This document shows positions 1-8,266 of a stretch of DNA of 64,000 bases, piece by piece (the stretch's first letter is position 1; each line of letters opens with the position of its first letter). A model generated the notes under the pieces. It had not been told where the DNA came from, made no database searches, and was given only the letters and a program-made list of their open reading frames with translations. Origin of the DNA: Bifidobacterium parmae (lineage in GTDB: Bacteria; Actinomycetota; Actinomycetes; Actinomycetales; Bifidobacteriaceae). The stretch is from contig NZ_NMWT01000001.1 of NCBI RefSeq assembly GCF_002860365.1, positions 62,001-126,000 on the forward strand, written 5' to 3'. A program made the position numbers and the translations under genes.

Positions 1-2
1 AA

Positions 3-614
3 GGCTCCTCGAACGTGCGTTGGCTGCAGGAGCGCGGCGTGCACATCTGGGACGAGTGGGCGGACGAGAACGGCGACCTCGGCCCGGTCTACGGCGTGCA
101 GTGGCGCAGCTGGCCGGCCCCCACGCCGGACGACCCGAACCGCACGATCGACCAGATCGCCAACGTGATGGACCTCATCAGGCATCACCCGGATTCGCGC
201 CGCATGATCGTCTCCGCATGGAACCCGGCCGAGGTCGAGCACATGGCCTTGCCGCCCTGCCACGCGCTCTTCCAGTTCTACGTGGCCGACGGCAAGCTCA
301 GCTGCCAGCTCTACCAGCGCAGCTGCGACATGTTCCTCGGCGTGCCGTTCAACATCGCCTCCTACTCGCTGCTCACCCTGATGATGGCGCAGCAGGCGGG
401 CCTGGAGCCCGGCGAGTTCGTGTGGACCGGCGGCGACTGCCACGTGTACGACAACCACATCGAGCAGGTCCTCGAACAGCTGTCGCGCGAGCCGTACCCG
501 TACCCGAAAATCGCGATCGACAAGGCCGACTCGATCTTCGACTACGAATACGAGGACTTCCACATCCTCGACTACCGCCACCACCCCACCATCAAGGCGC
601 CCGTCGCCGTCTGA
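3..614 (+). CDS. thyA: Thymidylate synthase, 5' end cut by window
   Basis: Makes dTMP from dUMP using methylene-tetrahydrofolate, in the cytosol. The frame is open to the left edge (first full codon at 3), so the N-terminal part, roughly a quarter of the protein, is outside the window. The remaining 204 codons carry the family hallmarks in order: [17 protein letters not shown], the catalytic cysteine in [25 protein letters not shown], the substrate-binding [10 protein letters not shown], and the C-terminal IKAPVAV. The GTG at 15 is internal, because the upstream codons read GSSNVRWLQ as in full-length enzymes. The dihydrofolate reductase gene follows after 44 bp, the usual thyA-folA pairing that couples dTMP synthesis to folate recycling. 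Confidence 0.97.
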   Translation, partial: GSSNVRWLQERGVHIWDEWADENGDLGPVYGVQWRSWPAPTPDDPNRTIDQIANVMDLIRHHPDSRRMIVSAWNPAEVEHMALPPCHALFQFYVADGKLSCQLYQRSCDMFLGVPFNIASYSLLTLMMAQQAGLEPGEFVWTGGDCHVYDNHIEQVLEQLSREPYPYPKIAIDKADSIFDYEYEDFHILDYRHHPTIKAPVAV

Positions 615-658
615 CATTACACTTCTGTTCCAGTCCAATCCCACTCAAGGAGTCCGAA

Positions 659-1327
659 ATGGAGCATGACAGTAGCCGAAGCGGCTATCACGAACCCGAG
701 CCCGGGGACGCCGGGCTCGACGAGACCGAGGACTGGGGCGACGATTTCCCCAAGACGTTCTCGGTGAACCTCATCTGGGCCGAAGCCCGCGACAAGGAAG
801 GTCGTGCGGGGGCCATCGGCCTGGAGGGCGGCATGCCGTGGCATCTCGCCGAGGATATGAAGCATTTCAAGGAGCTCACCGTCTCGCACCCGGTGATCAT
901 GGGTCGTCGCACCTGGGAGTCGCTGGACCTGCGCTACAGGCCCCTGCCCAACCGCGACAACATCGTCGTCTCCCATGACCACCAGTATCGTGCGCCCGGC
1001 GCGACCGTGGTCGACAGTCTGGAGGATGCGCTCGACCTGGCCCGCCAGGAGGCGATCCCGGACGACGGCCTCGACCGTTCCGAGATCTGGGTGATCGGCG
1101 GCGCACAGCTGTTCGAGGAGGCGCTGCCGCAGGCGAACAAGGTGTTCGTCACCCTGCTCGACGCGGCCGTGGACGCCGACACGTACGCGCCCGACATCGC
1201 CGCGCTCGCGGACGACGACCACGCCGGCTGGCAGGTCGCCGACCGTTCGCCGTGGCTGGAGCCGAAGAAGCCGGAATCCGGCATCGCACGCTACCGTTTC
1301 ATCAAGTACGTGCGTTCGGCGCGCTGA
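659..1327 (+). CDS. folA: Dihydrofolate reductase
   Basis: Reduces dihydrofolate to tetrahydrofolate with NADPH and so regenerates the cofactor used by the adjacent thymidylate synthase. It is 222 aa, longer than the usual 160-180 because of an acidic N-terminal extension of about 30 residues. Core motifs are visible: NLIWAEARD, GGMPWHLAEDMKHFK (substrate pocket with Trp and Asp/Glu), VIMGRRTWESL, PLPNRDNIVVSH, and WVIGGAQLFEEAL (cofactor-binding GG). The start at 659 is chosen because AAGGAG sits 7 bp upstream. The frame is open further upstream, but only as a shadow of thyA. A strong hairpin follows the stop. Confidence 0.95.
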   Translation: MEHDSSRSGYHEPEPGDAGLDETEDWGDDFPKTFSVNLIWAEARDKEGRAGAIGLEGGMPWHLAEDMKHFKELTVSHPVIMGRRTWESLDLRYRPLPNRDNIVVSHDHQYRAPGATVVDSLEDALDLARQEAIPDDGLDRSEIWVIGGAQLFEEALPQANKVFVTLLDAAVDADTYAPDIAALADDDHAGWQVADRSPWLEPKKPESGIARYRFIKYVRSAR

Positions 1328-1355
1328 CGTCCGCACCGTCCGCGACGACCTTTCC

Positions 1356-1393
1356 GAAGAGCCTCCCGCACCTTGCCGCGCGGGAGGCTCTTC
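1356..1393 (+). terminator. Intrinsic terminator after folA
   Basis: Perfect 14-bp inverted repeat (GAAGAGCCTCCCGC and its complement) with a 10-nt loop, 28 bp after the folA stop, followed by a T-rich stretch (tcgttgt). It probably ends the thyA-folA transcript. Confidence 0.75.
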
Positions 1394-1457
1394 TCGTTGT
1401 GCCGGTACAATCCTTGTCCGTCGATATCAGATACCGGACCAGCGTAAGGAGCGTGCC

Positions 1458-2003
1458 ATGGCCGAGGAACGCGGCAAGGACCGCAAGCAGAAGAAGTACA
1501 CCGTCATGACCGTGTGCACCGGCAATATCTGCCGGTCGCCGATGGGCGAGATCATCCTGCGCCACTACTTCGACGAGCGTGGCCTCTCCGACCGCGTGGA
1601 CGTCGAGTCCAGCGGCGTCTCCGACGAGGAGTGGAGCCACCCGATCGACCCGCGCGCCGTGCACGTGCTGCGCGAACGCGGCTACGGCGACGAGATCCCG
1701 CGCGACCACTTCGCGCATCGGATCAGCCGCGACGAGATCAACCGCACCGACCTGTTCCTGCCGATGACCGCCTCGCACATGCGCGCATTATTGCGCATGC
1801 TGCCACCGGCGAAGCGCGCCGAGGTCCACATGTACCGCAGCTTCGACCCGAACCTGCCGAAGCCGCCGGCCGGCCGCGAAGACACGATCGACCTGGTGGA
1901 CCCGTGGTACGGCGGCCCGCACGAGTTCGAGGTCGCCATCGATCAGATCGAGGAAGTCGCCCCCTACATCGTCGACTGGGTGGCGAAGCGCCTCGACGCG
2001 TAG
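1458..2003 (+). CDS. Low-molecular-weight protein tyrosine phosphatase
   Basis: Cytosolic phosphotyrosine phosphatase of the LMW-PTP family, 181 aa. The P-loop is VCTGNICRSP near residues 18-27, which gives the C-X5-R-S nucleophile site. The acid/base aspartate is in DLVDPWYGGP near the C terminus, as expected for the family. Start at 1458 has AAGGAGCG 6 bp upstream; the first 12 residues are a basic tail not typical of the family. It stands alone between terminators. Whether it acts in exopolysaccharide control or elsewhere cannot be told from context. Confidence 0.9.
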   Translation: MAEERGKDRKQKKYTVMTVCTGNICRSPMGEIILRHYFDERGLSDRVDVESSGVSDEEWSHPIDPRAVHVLRERGYGDEIPRDHFAHRISRDEINRTDLFLPMTASHMRALLRMLPPAKRAEVHMYRSFDPNLPKPPAGREDTIDLVDPWYGGPHEFEVAIDQIEEVAPYIVDWVAKRLDA

Positions 2004-2009
2004 CCCCCC

Positions 2010-2084
2010 ACTCCCATGGTGCGGTAACACACAATCTCCATAACGGCGGAATCAAGCCGTTTTCGTCGACCGCACCATGGGAGT
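2010..2084. terminator. Nested inverted repeat between convergent genes
   Basis: An outer 16-bp perfect inverted repeat (ACTCCCATGGTGCGGT at 2010-2025 and its complement at 2069-2084) encloses a small hairpin AACGGC/GCCGTT (2042-2061) with a following TTTTC. It separates the phosphatase gene and the GH20 gene, which converge here, and probably works as a two-way terminator. The outer-arm sequence is repeated again in the last codons of the GH20 gene. Confidence 0.6.
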
Positions 2085-2085
2085 T

Positions 2086-4026
2086 TCACCGCACCATGGG
2101 ATGTGGGTGATGCTGGGATTGCCGCATCGCGTCGGCCGTCCTCCATATCACATCCTCGACGCGCCGCAGCTCCGACTCGCGGCTGACCGTGCGCCATTGC
2201 GCGGCGTATGCCTCCATCCACGATTCCAGCGCCGCGGCGAGCGTCGCGTCGCCGGCATGCGTCGCGTCGTCGCCGTCGCACATCCGCGCGAGCCGCAGGC
2301 CGACGCGGTTGAGCAGCCGCTGACCGTCGACGGCGATGCGGAACGCCGCCGCCGCGTCCGCCGCGCGCGATCGCGCAAGCGCCGTCGCGAGACGCGCGGC
2401 GCACTCGCGCAACGTCGCGTCGGCGGCGTCGAATCCCGCGACGATGCCGCGCGCCCGCGCGTCGGCGAGTGCGGGCATGCCGGTCTCCAGCCACGTGACG
2501 AGATCGTCCCAACCGAACAGCGTCGCCCGTCGCGCCGCGGCGAGCGACGGTACCAGCGTGCCGTCGATGTCGCCGTATGCGACGCGCGAGATGCGACGGA
2601 GCATGTCGGTCTCATCGGCGATGCGCCCCGGCGCCCACGATTCCTGTGCGCCGACAATCATGCCGGGGACGGCCATGCGCGGGTCGTTGACATGGCCGAA
2701 ATCGCCCCAATCGGTGACGAGCAGGCCTTCGGCTTGGTATTGCGTGCCGTAGCGGGCCATGCGGGTGATGTTGTTCCACGCGTCGTCGATTCGCGGCAGG
2801 AGCGCGTTCCAGCACCATACGGCCGGGCAGACGATCTGCGTGGCGCCGGATTCGGCGACGGTGCGGATCTTCCCGTCGTCGACCTGCGGGTCGTACTGCC
2901 AGTTGAGCAGGGTGACGGTTTCGGGGAGCCGTTTCAGGATTTCAGGGTGTTCGAGGGCGATGTCGCCCCACATCATCGGCCGTTTGCCCTGGGCTTCGAG
3001 GTGGCGGCACAGGCGGGTGACGTAGTCGGCGTACATGGCGGCGACGCCGATCCGCTCGGCGAGGGGTTTGGAGCGGCCCCTGCCGAGGTCGAAGGTCTCG
3101 TCGGCGCAGATGTTGAATTTGCCCGAGCGGAACAGCTGCAGATAGTCGTCGATGAGCTTTGTGGACAGGTCGAAGGCGCGGTCGTCGCTGATGTTGAGCG
3201 TGTGGTGGCGCATGCGGTCGATGAACCCGAACGGCTCGTCGGCGGTTTCGGGGAACTCACCGAGATCGCGGAATGTGTGCGTGCGCAGGGCCATGTAGAG
3301 ATGCCCGAACGTGGAGACGGACGGGACCAGCTCTATGCCCCGTTCGGTGCAATAGTCGTCGAATTCGAGGATGTCGCGCGGGGCGAGCGGGCTGGAGCCG
3401 CGCCAAGTCTCGCTCATCCCGTCGAAGCGGAAGGTGTGTTCGACGTAGAGCTGGAGCTGGTTGTATTTGTACAGGCAGAGCTTGTCGGCCCAGGTCTTGA
3501 GCCAGTCGAGGGTGGGGACGCGGCCGCGGGTGACGTCGAGGTAGTAGCCGCGCGTGACGAAGGCGGTCTGGTCCTTGATGTGCAGGCGGGGCAGGGCGGC
3601 GCCGCATTGGCGGATGAGTTGGCGCAGGGTCTGCACGCCGTTGCGCACGCCCTCGGAATCGGTGCCGGTGACGGTGATGGCGTGTTCGGTGATGTCGAGC
3701 GTGTATGCGCCGGGGGCGGTCGGCGCGGTGGCGGGGGCGCGCGTGTCGGCGGTGGTGAGGCCCGCGACGGTGAGGGTGATGGAGCCCGGCCACCGGTCGC
3801 CGGTGGCGATGCCCCAATCGAGGCCCGTGGCGTCGCGGATGTCGTCGACGAGCTGCATGGCGAGTACGTGCCGGTCGTCGCCGACGGTTCGCGACTCGTT
3901 GACGCGGCCGTTCAGCGGCAGCAATGTGACGCCTGCGTCGCGCCGCAGGGTGCGCGGCGTGGGGATGATGTGCCATGTCGTCGTGTGTGGGGTCTCCCGC
4001 GTCGTCGTGGTCGTGTCGTCGTCCAT
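2086..4026 (-). CDS. GH20 beta-N-acetylhexosaminidase, copy 1
   Basis: Intracellular glycoside hydrolase family 20 enzyme (646 aa, no signal peptide) expected to remove terminal N-acetylhexosamine from oligosaccharides. An N-terminal GH20b-like domain precedes the catalytic barrel, with TRGYYLDVTRGRVPTLDWLK, VPSVSTFGHLYMALR and the catalytic Asp-Glu pair in NICADETFD at about residue 309. The 3' third encodes an alanine/arginine-rich C-terminal region. The start at 4026 is preferred over an upstream in-frame ATG at 4095 because AAGGAG lies just before it. A second copy at 12575-14596 shares long near-identical stretches over the catalytic half but differs in the C-terminal quarter. It stands alone here, without the transporter genes seen next to copy 2. 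Confidence 0.9.
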   Translation of the reverse strand: MDDDTTTTTRETPHTTTWHIIPTPRTLRRDAGVTLLPLNGRVNESRTVGDDRHVLAMQLVDDIRDATGLDWGIATGDRWPGSITLTVAGLTTADTRAPATAPTAPGAYTLDITEHAITVTGTDSEGVRNGVQTLRQLIRQCGAALPRLHIKDQTAFVTRGYYLDVTRGRVPTLDWLKTWADKLCLYKYNQLQLYVEHTFRFDGMSETWRGSSPLAPRDILEFDDYCTERGIELVPSVSTFGHLYMALRTHTFRDLGEFPETADEPFGFIDRMRHHTLNISDDRAFDLSTKLIDDYLQLFRSGKFNICADETFDLGRGRSKPLAERIGVAAMYADYVTRLCRHLEAQGKRPMMWGDIALEHPEILKRLPETVTLLNWQYDPQVDDGKIRTVAESGATQIVCPAVWCWNALLPRIDDAWNNITRMARYGTQYQAEGLLVTDWGDFGHVNDPRMAVPGMIVGAQESWAPGRIADETDMLRRISRVAYGDIDGTLVPSLAAARRATLFGWDDLVTWLETGMPALADARARGIVAGFDAADATLRECAARLATALARSRAADAAAAFRIAVDGQRLLNRVGLRLARMCDGDDATHAGDATLAAALESWMEAYAAQWRTVSRESELRRVEDVIWRTADAMRQSQHHPHPMVR

Positions 4027-4098
4027 GAGGCTCCTTCGCTTCGCGTACCCACTCATTGTCCCACGGGTATCGAAGACGCGGATGCATGCCGTCATGCG

Positions 4099-4225
4099 CG
4101 TTTCTTAGGTACATGCCACGCTGCTTAGGTACGTCCTCGTCCGGTATACCGACGTCATCGTGGAATCTGAGGCCTATGTCTCGGGAGATACCTACCTAAG
4201 AAACGCACGATGTACCTAAGAAACG
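4099..4225. repeat. Four TACCTAAG boxes in opposed pairs upstream of GH20 copy 1
   Basis: CGTTTCTTAGGTAC at 4099-4112 and GCTTAGGTAC at 4123-4132 face TACCTAAGAAACG at 4193-4205 and again at 4213-4225. The 13-bp element is thus present twice in one orientation and, complete or shortened, twice in the other, all within 200 bp upstream of the GH20 start codon. The arrangement resembles paired operator sites for a sugar-responsive repressor, but no matching box was noticed in front of the second GH20 operon. The function is inferred. Confidence 0.55.
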
Positions 4226-4335
4226 TGTTGGCGGTCCGTAGGTGGGGAGTGGTGCCAGCCTGATGTTACGAGTCGCCGTCCAAAATCCGTCCAGAACGCG
4301 GGACTCGTGGCAAACCTGTATCAAAACCATACGAA

Positions 4336-4370
4336 AAGACCGGCGGAATCGTTGGGATTCCGCCGGTCTT
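4336..4370 (-). terminator. Strong hairpin with T-run on minus strand
   Basis: Perfect 15-bp stem (AAGACCGGCGGAATC and complement) with a 5-nt loop; read on the minus strand it is followed by TTTTCG. It is a good intrinsic terminator, but no gene is visible on the minus strand directly upstream (4371-4747). It may be left over from a gene or RNA displaced when the adjacent integrase element arrived. The rest of 4027-4747 holds the TACCTAAG boxes, this hairpin and the direct repeats next to the integrase, and otherwise nothing I recognise. Confidence 0.6.
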
Positions 4371-4620
4371 GGCCTTGTACCCCCAGAGAGGGGGATACGG
4401 CCCAGCGTCGTACAGGTCCATCTCCACCACTCCGGGGGCAAATAAATTTACCTTCATTACTTACAAAATCAATCATAGCAACGGTTCCCGCTTTCTTCCA
4501 ATAGACACGCAAGCAGTGTTGCTCCTTATCGTCATCTTCATGCGGCTGATGGTCGAAACGACCTGTGACGAGTGATCGAATCAGCCTAAACCTCAATGAT
4601 TGCAAGGCCTAAGGCACTAG

Positions 4621-4693
4621 AGGTGCATTTTTAGGTGCAATGGCTCACTGAGAGCGTATTCGGCCACTTGGTGGCATTTTTGGTGGCATTTTT
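4621..4693. repeat. Direct repeats upstream of integrase 1
   Basis: Two exactly adjacent copies of GGTGGCATTTTT (4670-4681, 4682-4693), preceded by the related AGGTGCATTTTT (4621-4632) and AGGTGCAA (4633-4640). Short direct repeats beside a tyrosine-integrase gene are often arm-type binding sites of the recombinase, so this may be part of an attachment region. No tRNA gene is visible next to it. Confidence 0.45.
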
Positions 4694-4747
4694 CCGAGGC
4701 CGTTATGCCATGCCATCGATCTTGGATTCAGCACAAGGAGCATCATC

Positions 4748-5992
4748 ATGTCCGCGAGGACGAAGAAGGACAGTATGGGGCCGTCGCCGGGGCGGCGGAG
4801 CAGGTTCGGCACCGTGACGCCGCGCTACGATACCGCAGGCAATCTCGTCGCCTGGCAGGTGCGGTACCCGGACCCGAAACGACCGGGCAAGAAGGTCCAG
4901 CGTCAGTTCAAGCCGGACATGGAGCACGAGGCGCACCAGTGGCTCGAAGAGGAACGGCATCTGGTGGAACTGGATCGCAAGAACATCCAGGAATGGGTCC
5001 ATCCGTCAGAACGCCGCCGCAGGAAGCGCGCGAACCTGATCTCGTTCGAGGATTACGTGACCCGGTGGGCGGAAGGATACCGGCTGCCGAACGGCGAGAG
5101 GATAGCCGGCGGCACGCGCCGGAACCTGTATCTCGACATCGCGCACTTCATGCCGGGCTTCAAGGGCAAGCTCCTGACCGAGATCACGCCGAAGGACATC
5201 AAACGCTGGTACGACGCGCCGCACCCTGAGGGGCAATGGGCGTTCCGCCGCTCATGCATGCGCCTGAAGGCGGCGTTCGCCAGCGCCACGAAGATGAGTA
5301 TGGACGGCTCCCCGCCGCTGATCCGCGACAACCCGTTCATCCTGCCCATACCACCCGCGCCACGATCCGCCAGGGAGGACGTTCCACCGGTCACGCCGCT
5401 GGAACTCAAGCTGATCGCGGAGAACATGCCCGACTACACGAGACTGGCGGTGATACTCGCCACGCTCGTCGGAGGCCTCCGTTGCGGCGAGCTGTGCGGC
5501 CTGCAGATCAAGGACATCGACCTGAAGGCCAAACGCCTGACCGTGCGACATTCCGTCAACAGGGGCTATGCGGATCGCGGTTCGACACGCATCGCCAGGA
5601 CCAAGACCGACTCCAGCCGGCGCACCGTGCCCATCCCCGACGGACTCGTTCCCCTGATTCACGACCACCTGCTCAGGCACTGCGAATGGACGGACCCGGA
5701 AGCCATGGTCTTCCGCCCCAGACGAGCCTCGGTGATGAGCCAGACCACCCTGGAGGCCCAGTTCCGCAAAGCCAGGGAGAAAGCCGGCCGCCCCGACCTG
5801 ACCTTCCAATCCCTGCGAGCGAGCCACGCGACCCTGCTCATGCTCAAGGGCGGCACTCTGCGGGAAGTCATGGACGAACTCGGCCACGTCAGCGAGAAGG
5901 TCGCCATCAAGCACTACCAGCGCATCGTCGCCCGACACCGCAACCAGATCGTCAACCAACTCGCCGAAGACTTCATCAAAGCAGCGCAATGA
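4748..5992 (+). CDS. Tyrosine recombinase/integrase 1
   Basis: Site-specific recombinase of the phage-integrase family, 414 aa, which would insert or excise a mobile element. An N-terminal arm-binding region (TPRYDTAGNLVAWQVRYPDP) is followed by a SAM-like core-binding domain (about 95-200) and the catalytic domain: Arg in GGLRCGELCG (about 245), Lys in RTKTDSSRRTVP, LRASHATLL (Arg about 356), GHVSEKVAIKHYQR with the nucleophile Tyr near 390. The usual FHDLRH box reads FQSLRASH, so the first histidine is replaced by Gln, as also in integrase 2. Start at 4748 has AAGGAG 6 bp upstream. The toxin-antitoxin pair follows after 92 bp. Confidence 0.95.
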   Translation: MSARTKKDSMGPSPGRRSRFGTVTPRYDTAGNLVAWQVRYPDPKRPGKKVQRQFKPDMEHEAHQWLEEERHLVELDRKNIQEWVHPSERRRRKRANLISFEDYVTRWAEGYRLPNGERIAGGTRRNLYLDIAHFMPGFKGKLLTEITPKDIKRWYDAPHPEGQWAFRRSCMRLKAAFASATKMSMDGSPPLIRDNPFILPIPPAPRSAREDVPPVTPLELKLIAENMPDYTRLAVILATLVGGLRCGELCGLQIKDIDLKAKRLTVRHSVNRGYADRGSTRIARTKTDSSRRTVPIPDGLVPLIHDHLLRHCEWTDPEAMVFRPRRASVMSQTTLEAQFRKAREKAGRPDLTFQSLRASHATLLMLKGGTLREVMDELGHVSEKVAIKHYQRIVARHRNQIVNQLAEDFIKAAQ

Positions 5993-6035
5993 CCACATGC
6001 AGACGAATACGGATTGAGACGCCCTGTTGCCCGGT

Positions 6036-6075
6036 GTATACAGAACTATTCCCAATCTGGAATAGTTCTGTATAC
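6036..6075. promoter_or_regulatory. Perfect 17-bp inverted repeat operator/promoter of toxin-antitoxin pair
   Basis: GTATACAGAACTATTCC (6036-6052), a 6-bp spacer, and its exact complement (6059-6075) end 9 bp before the antitoxin ATG. TATACAAT at 6071-6078 could itself serve as the -10 box, so a protein bound here would block transcription. This is the usual layout for an autoregulating antitoxin, and the downstream gene begins with a DNA-binding helix-turn-helix. Confidence 0.75.
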
Positions 6076-6084
6076 AATAGGAAT

Positions 6085-6789
6085 ATGGCTATCAGAACGA
6101 ATCGGACGCTGCTCACACGGCGGGAAGTCGCCCGTAGGCTCGGAGTGAGCGAGCGACGGGTCAGCGCGCTTCGCGCTGCTGGCCGGCTTGAATCTCTTTC
6201 CGTGGGAGGCGGCTCGCTGATTACGGAGGATTCCGTACGTCGCCAAGCACAGTGGCAGGGTGCGGATGGGCGTCCTTATTCACCAGACATGGCGTTCGGG
6301 GCGCTATACATGCTCAGCGGGCTCGACGCGCCATGGCTGGGCCGGCAGCAGCGATACCGGCTCAGGGGATACCTGAGGCAGATGGATGCGGAGAATCTGA
6401 CCCGTCTCGCGCGCAGGCGTGCGACGACGGTCGAATACTGGTGCAGGGACTCCAACCTCGACAAGGTCGAAACCCTCATCCGTCCCTCCGCCGCCACCGG
6501 AGCATTGGCCGCCTCGTTCCAATTGACCGCCACAGACGTGGTGGAAGGCTACGTCACCGCCGATGCTCTGAACGACGCCATTCGGCAATGCCGGTTGAAG
6601 CAAGGCGCGACTCCGGTCCGGGTACGGCTCCATGTCACCGACGATCTTCCCGCCGGTGAGGGCCCTATGCCTCTCGGCGTACGTGCGGCCGACCTGGCCG
6701 AATCCAACGACCCGAGAGAACGCCGCGCCGGCATGGAAACCCTTCAACAGCTGATCGACGAATATCATCGCAAGGAGCATCAGGCATGA
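6085..6789 (+). CDS. Helix-turn-helix antitoxin-like protein
   Basis: 234 aa. Residues 8-45 (LLTRREVARRLGVSERRVSALRAAG) form an excisionase/MerR-like helix-turn-helix that should bind the inverted repeat just upstream. The remainder has no motif I can name but contains an Arg-rich helical stretch (RQQRYRLRGYLRQM). The gene overlaps the following nucleotidyltransferase gene by four bases (ATGA), so the two are translationally coupled. The context points to the antitoxin of a type IV-like (AbiE-type) or related NTase toxin-antitoxin system. Start at 6085 is the first ATG after the operator; upstream ATGs in the same frame lie in the integrase shadow. The Shine-Dalgarno is weak (aatagga). Confidence 0.7.
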   Translation: MAIRTNRTLLTRREVARRLGVSERRVSALRAAGRLESLSVGGGSLITEDSVRRQAQWQGADGRPYSPDMAFGALYMLSGLDAPWLGRQQRYRLRGYLRQMDAENLTRLARRRATTVEYWCRDSNLDKVETLIRPSAATGALAASFQLTATDVVEGYVTADALNDAIRQCRLKQGATPVRVRLHVTDDLPAGEGPMPLGVRAADLAESNDPRERRAGMETLQQLIDEYHRKEHQA

Positions 6790-7523
6790 TTCCGACAATC
6801 CGCATCCCCAACACGGGCCATCCGTGGAATACCGTGTACGCGGTCGCCGCGGCGAACATCCCGGAATCATGGCTGCTTACGGGCGGGCTCATGGTCCAGC
6901 TGCACGCCATCATGGGCGGATTGACAGCACGACCCACCACCGATGCCGACCTGCTCGCCGACCTCATGGCGGATCGACGCGGCATCGCCAGACTGCGCGG
7001 CATTCTCACCTCTCGCGGGTTCGAGACGCAGCCGGGCACGCTGACCGGATACACGACCCGCATGATCGCGCCGAACGGCGACGTCGTGGACCTGCTGGTC
7101 GCCGATCACCTTCCCAAGTTCCTTGGGGCTGACGCGACCATCGCCGGCACACCGGTGCTATCCATGCCGGGCGGCGCGCAGGCAGTGGAACGCAGCATGC
7201 AGGTCCAACTCATCGATGACAAGGACGGCGCCGAAGTCGTGGTTCGCATCCCGGACCTGCTCGGCGCGCTGATACTCAAGAGCGCGGCCTACAGCGCCGA
7301 CCACGCCGGCTACGGTGACCGTCACCTCTATGATGCAGCCATGCTCGCATCCCTCATCCCGGATCCCGATGCGGAGCTCGCACGCTTGCACAGCGGCACC
7401 GACCGCAAACGCATCAGACTCCTGCACGACAAGCTCATCGAGGATTCCCCGTACTGGGACAACCTCGATGAATCACACCGTCAAGACGGGCTCGACACTA
7501 TTGAAACGCTCGCCACATGGTAA
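6786..7523 (+). CDS. AbiEii-like nucleotidyltransferase toxin
   Basis: 245 aa protein with the minimal nucleotidyltransferase signature: GGLMVQLH at about residue 38, then TTDADLL (the D-x-D pair) at about 57 and further acidic residues (GDVVDLLVADHL). Proteins of this fold paired with an upstream DNA-binding partner act as toxins that transfer nucleotides to tRNA or other targets, or as abortive phage-infection factors. It overlaps the putative antitoxin by ATGA. Likely role: stabilising the mobile element next to integrase 1, or phage defence. The target cannot be deduced from sequence. The 50 bp to the convergent ABC gene hold no clear terminator. Confidence 0.75.
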   Translation: MIPTIRIPNTGHPWNTVYAVAAANIPESWLLTGGLMVQLHAIMGGLTARPTTDADLLADLMADRRGIARLRGILTSRGFETQPGTLTGYTTRMIAPNGDVVDLLVADHLPKFLGADATIAGTPVLSMPGGAQAVERSMQVQLIDDKDGAEVVVRIPDLLGALILKSAAYSADHAGYGDRHLYDAAMLASLIPDPDAELARLHSGTDRKRIRLLHDKLIEDSPYWDNLDESHRQDGLDTIETLATW

Positions 7524-7573
7524 TTGTCGGCAATTCCTTTTCTTGCAGATCCAGTTGTACCTTGCGAAAACCT

Positions 7574-8266
7574 TCAGATGAATGCGCCGTCTCGCATGGT
7601 GAGGGTGGTGTCGCATTGGGCTGCGACGCGTGGGTCGTGGGTGGCGAGGATGAGCGTGGCGCCTTGCCTGCATTGCGCGAGGAGCATGGTCATGATGGTG
7701 TCGGCGGTGTGCGTGTCGAGTGCTGCGGTGGGTTCGTCGGCGATGATGATGGCGGGGTGCATCACGGTCGCCCTGGCGATGGCGATGCGTTGCCTTTCGC
7801 CGCCGGACAGTTGCCTGGGCATGCGTCGTGCCTTGCCGGCGAGTCCGACTTGTTCCAAAGCGGCCGTGGCGCGTTGCTTGCGTTCGGCGCGTTTGATTCC
7901 GGGTTTCGCGTATTCCATGGGGATGGCGACATTGGCCCATGCGGGCTCGTCTTCGAGGATCGCGTAGTCCTGCGGGATGAAGCCGAACATGCGGTTGCGC
8001 CATGCGGAACGGTCCTTGTCGTTTTCCGGTGCCGGGAGTCCTTGCAGGAGCAGGGAGCCGGAGGTGGGTTTCATGGACAGGCCGATCATGCGCAGCAGGG
8101 TGGATTTGCCGCATCCGGACGGTCCCATGATGGCGATCGACTCCCCGGGCATGGCCTGCAGGGATATGTCGTGTACGGCGAGGAGCTGCGCCTGCCCGTC
8201 GGCGTATCGTTTGGTCAGGTTTCGGGCGTCTATGGTCGTCTGTGGCATGGTCGGTGCTTCTTTCAT
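7574..8266 (-). CDS. ABC transporter ATP-binding protein (bacteriocin cluster 1)
   Basis: 230 aa ATPase of the MacB/LolD class: Walker A GPSGCGKST, Q-loop FIPQDY, signature LSGGERQR, Walker B AIIIADEP, H-loop ATHD. It pairs with the two permeases upstream in the same operon. The start at 8266 overlaps the permease stop by ATGA; a second ATG at 8248 is an alternative. In lactococcin-972-type loci such an ABC unit exports the peptide or protects the producer, and that is the most likely role here given the secreted small peptide at the head of the operon. Confidence 0.88.
   Translation of the reverse strand: MKEAPTMPQTTIDARNLTKRYADGQAQLLAVHDISLQAMPGESIAIMGPSGCGKSTLLRMIGLSMKPTSGSLLLQGLPAPENDKDRSAWRNRMFGFIPQDYAILEDEPAWANVAIPMEYAKPGIKRAERKQRATAALEQVGLAGKARRMPRQLSGGERQRIAIARATVMHPAIIIADEPTAALDTHTADTIMTMLLAQCRQGATLILATHDPRVAAQCDTTLTMRDGAFI

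Noticed and set aside
2077-4128. 683-codon open frame on the plus strand opposite GH20 copy 1
   Set aside because: It is the GC-rich antisense shadow of a clear GH20 gene; no ribosome site and no domain. The same holds for the long plus-strand frames opposite the sugar operon.
4415-4440. CCATCTCCACCA near integrase 1, like the 3' end of a tmRNA or tRNA used as an attachment site
   Set aside because: No T-arm (GTTCGAnTCC) or matching acceptor strand upstream; only a 12-nt chance-level match.
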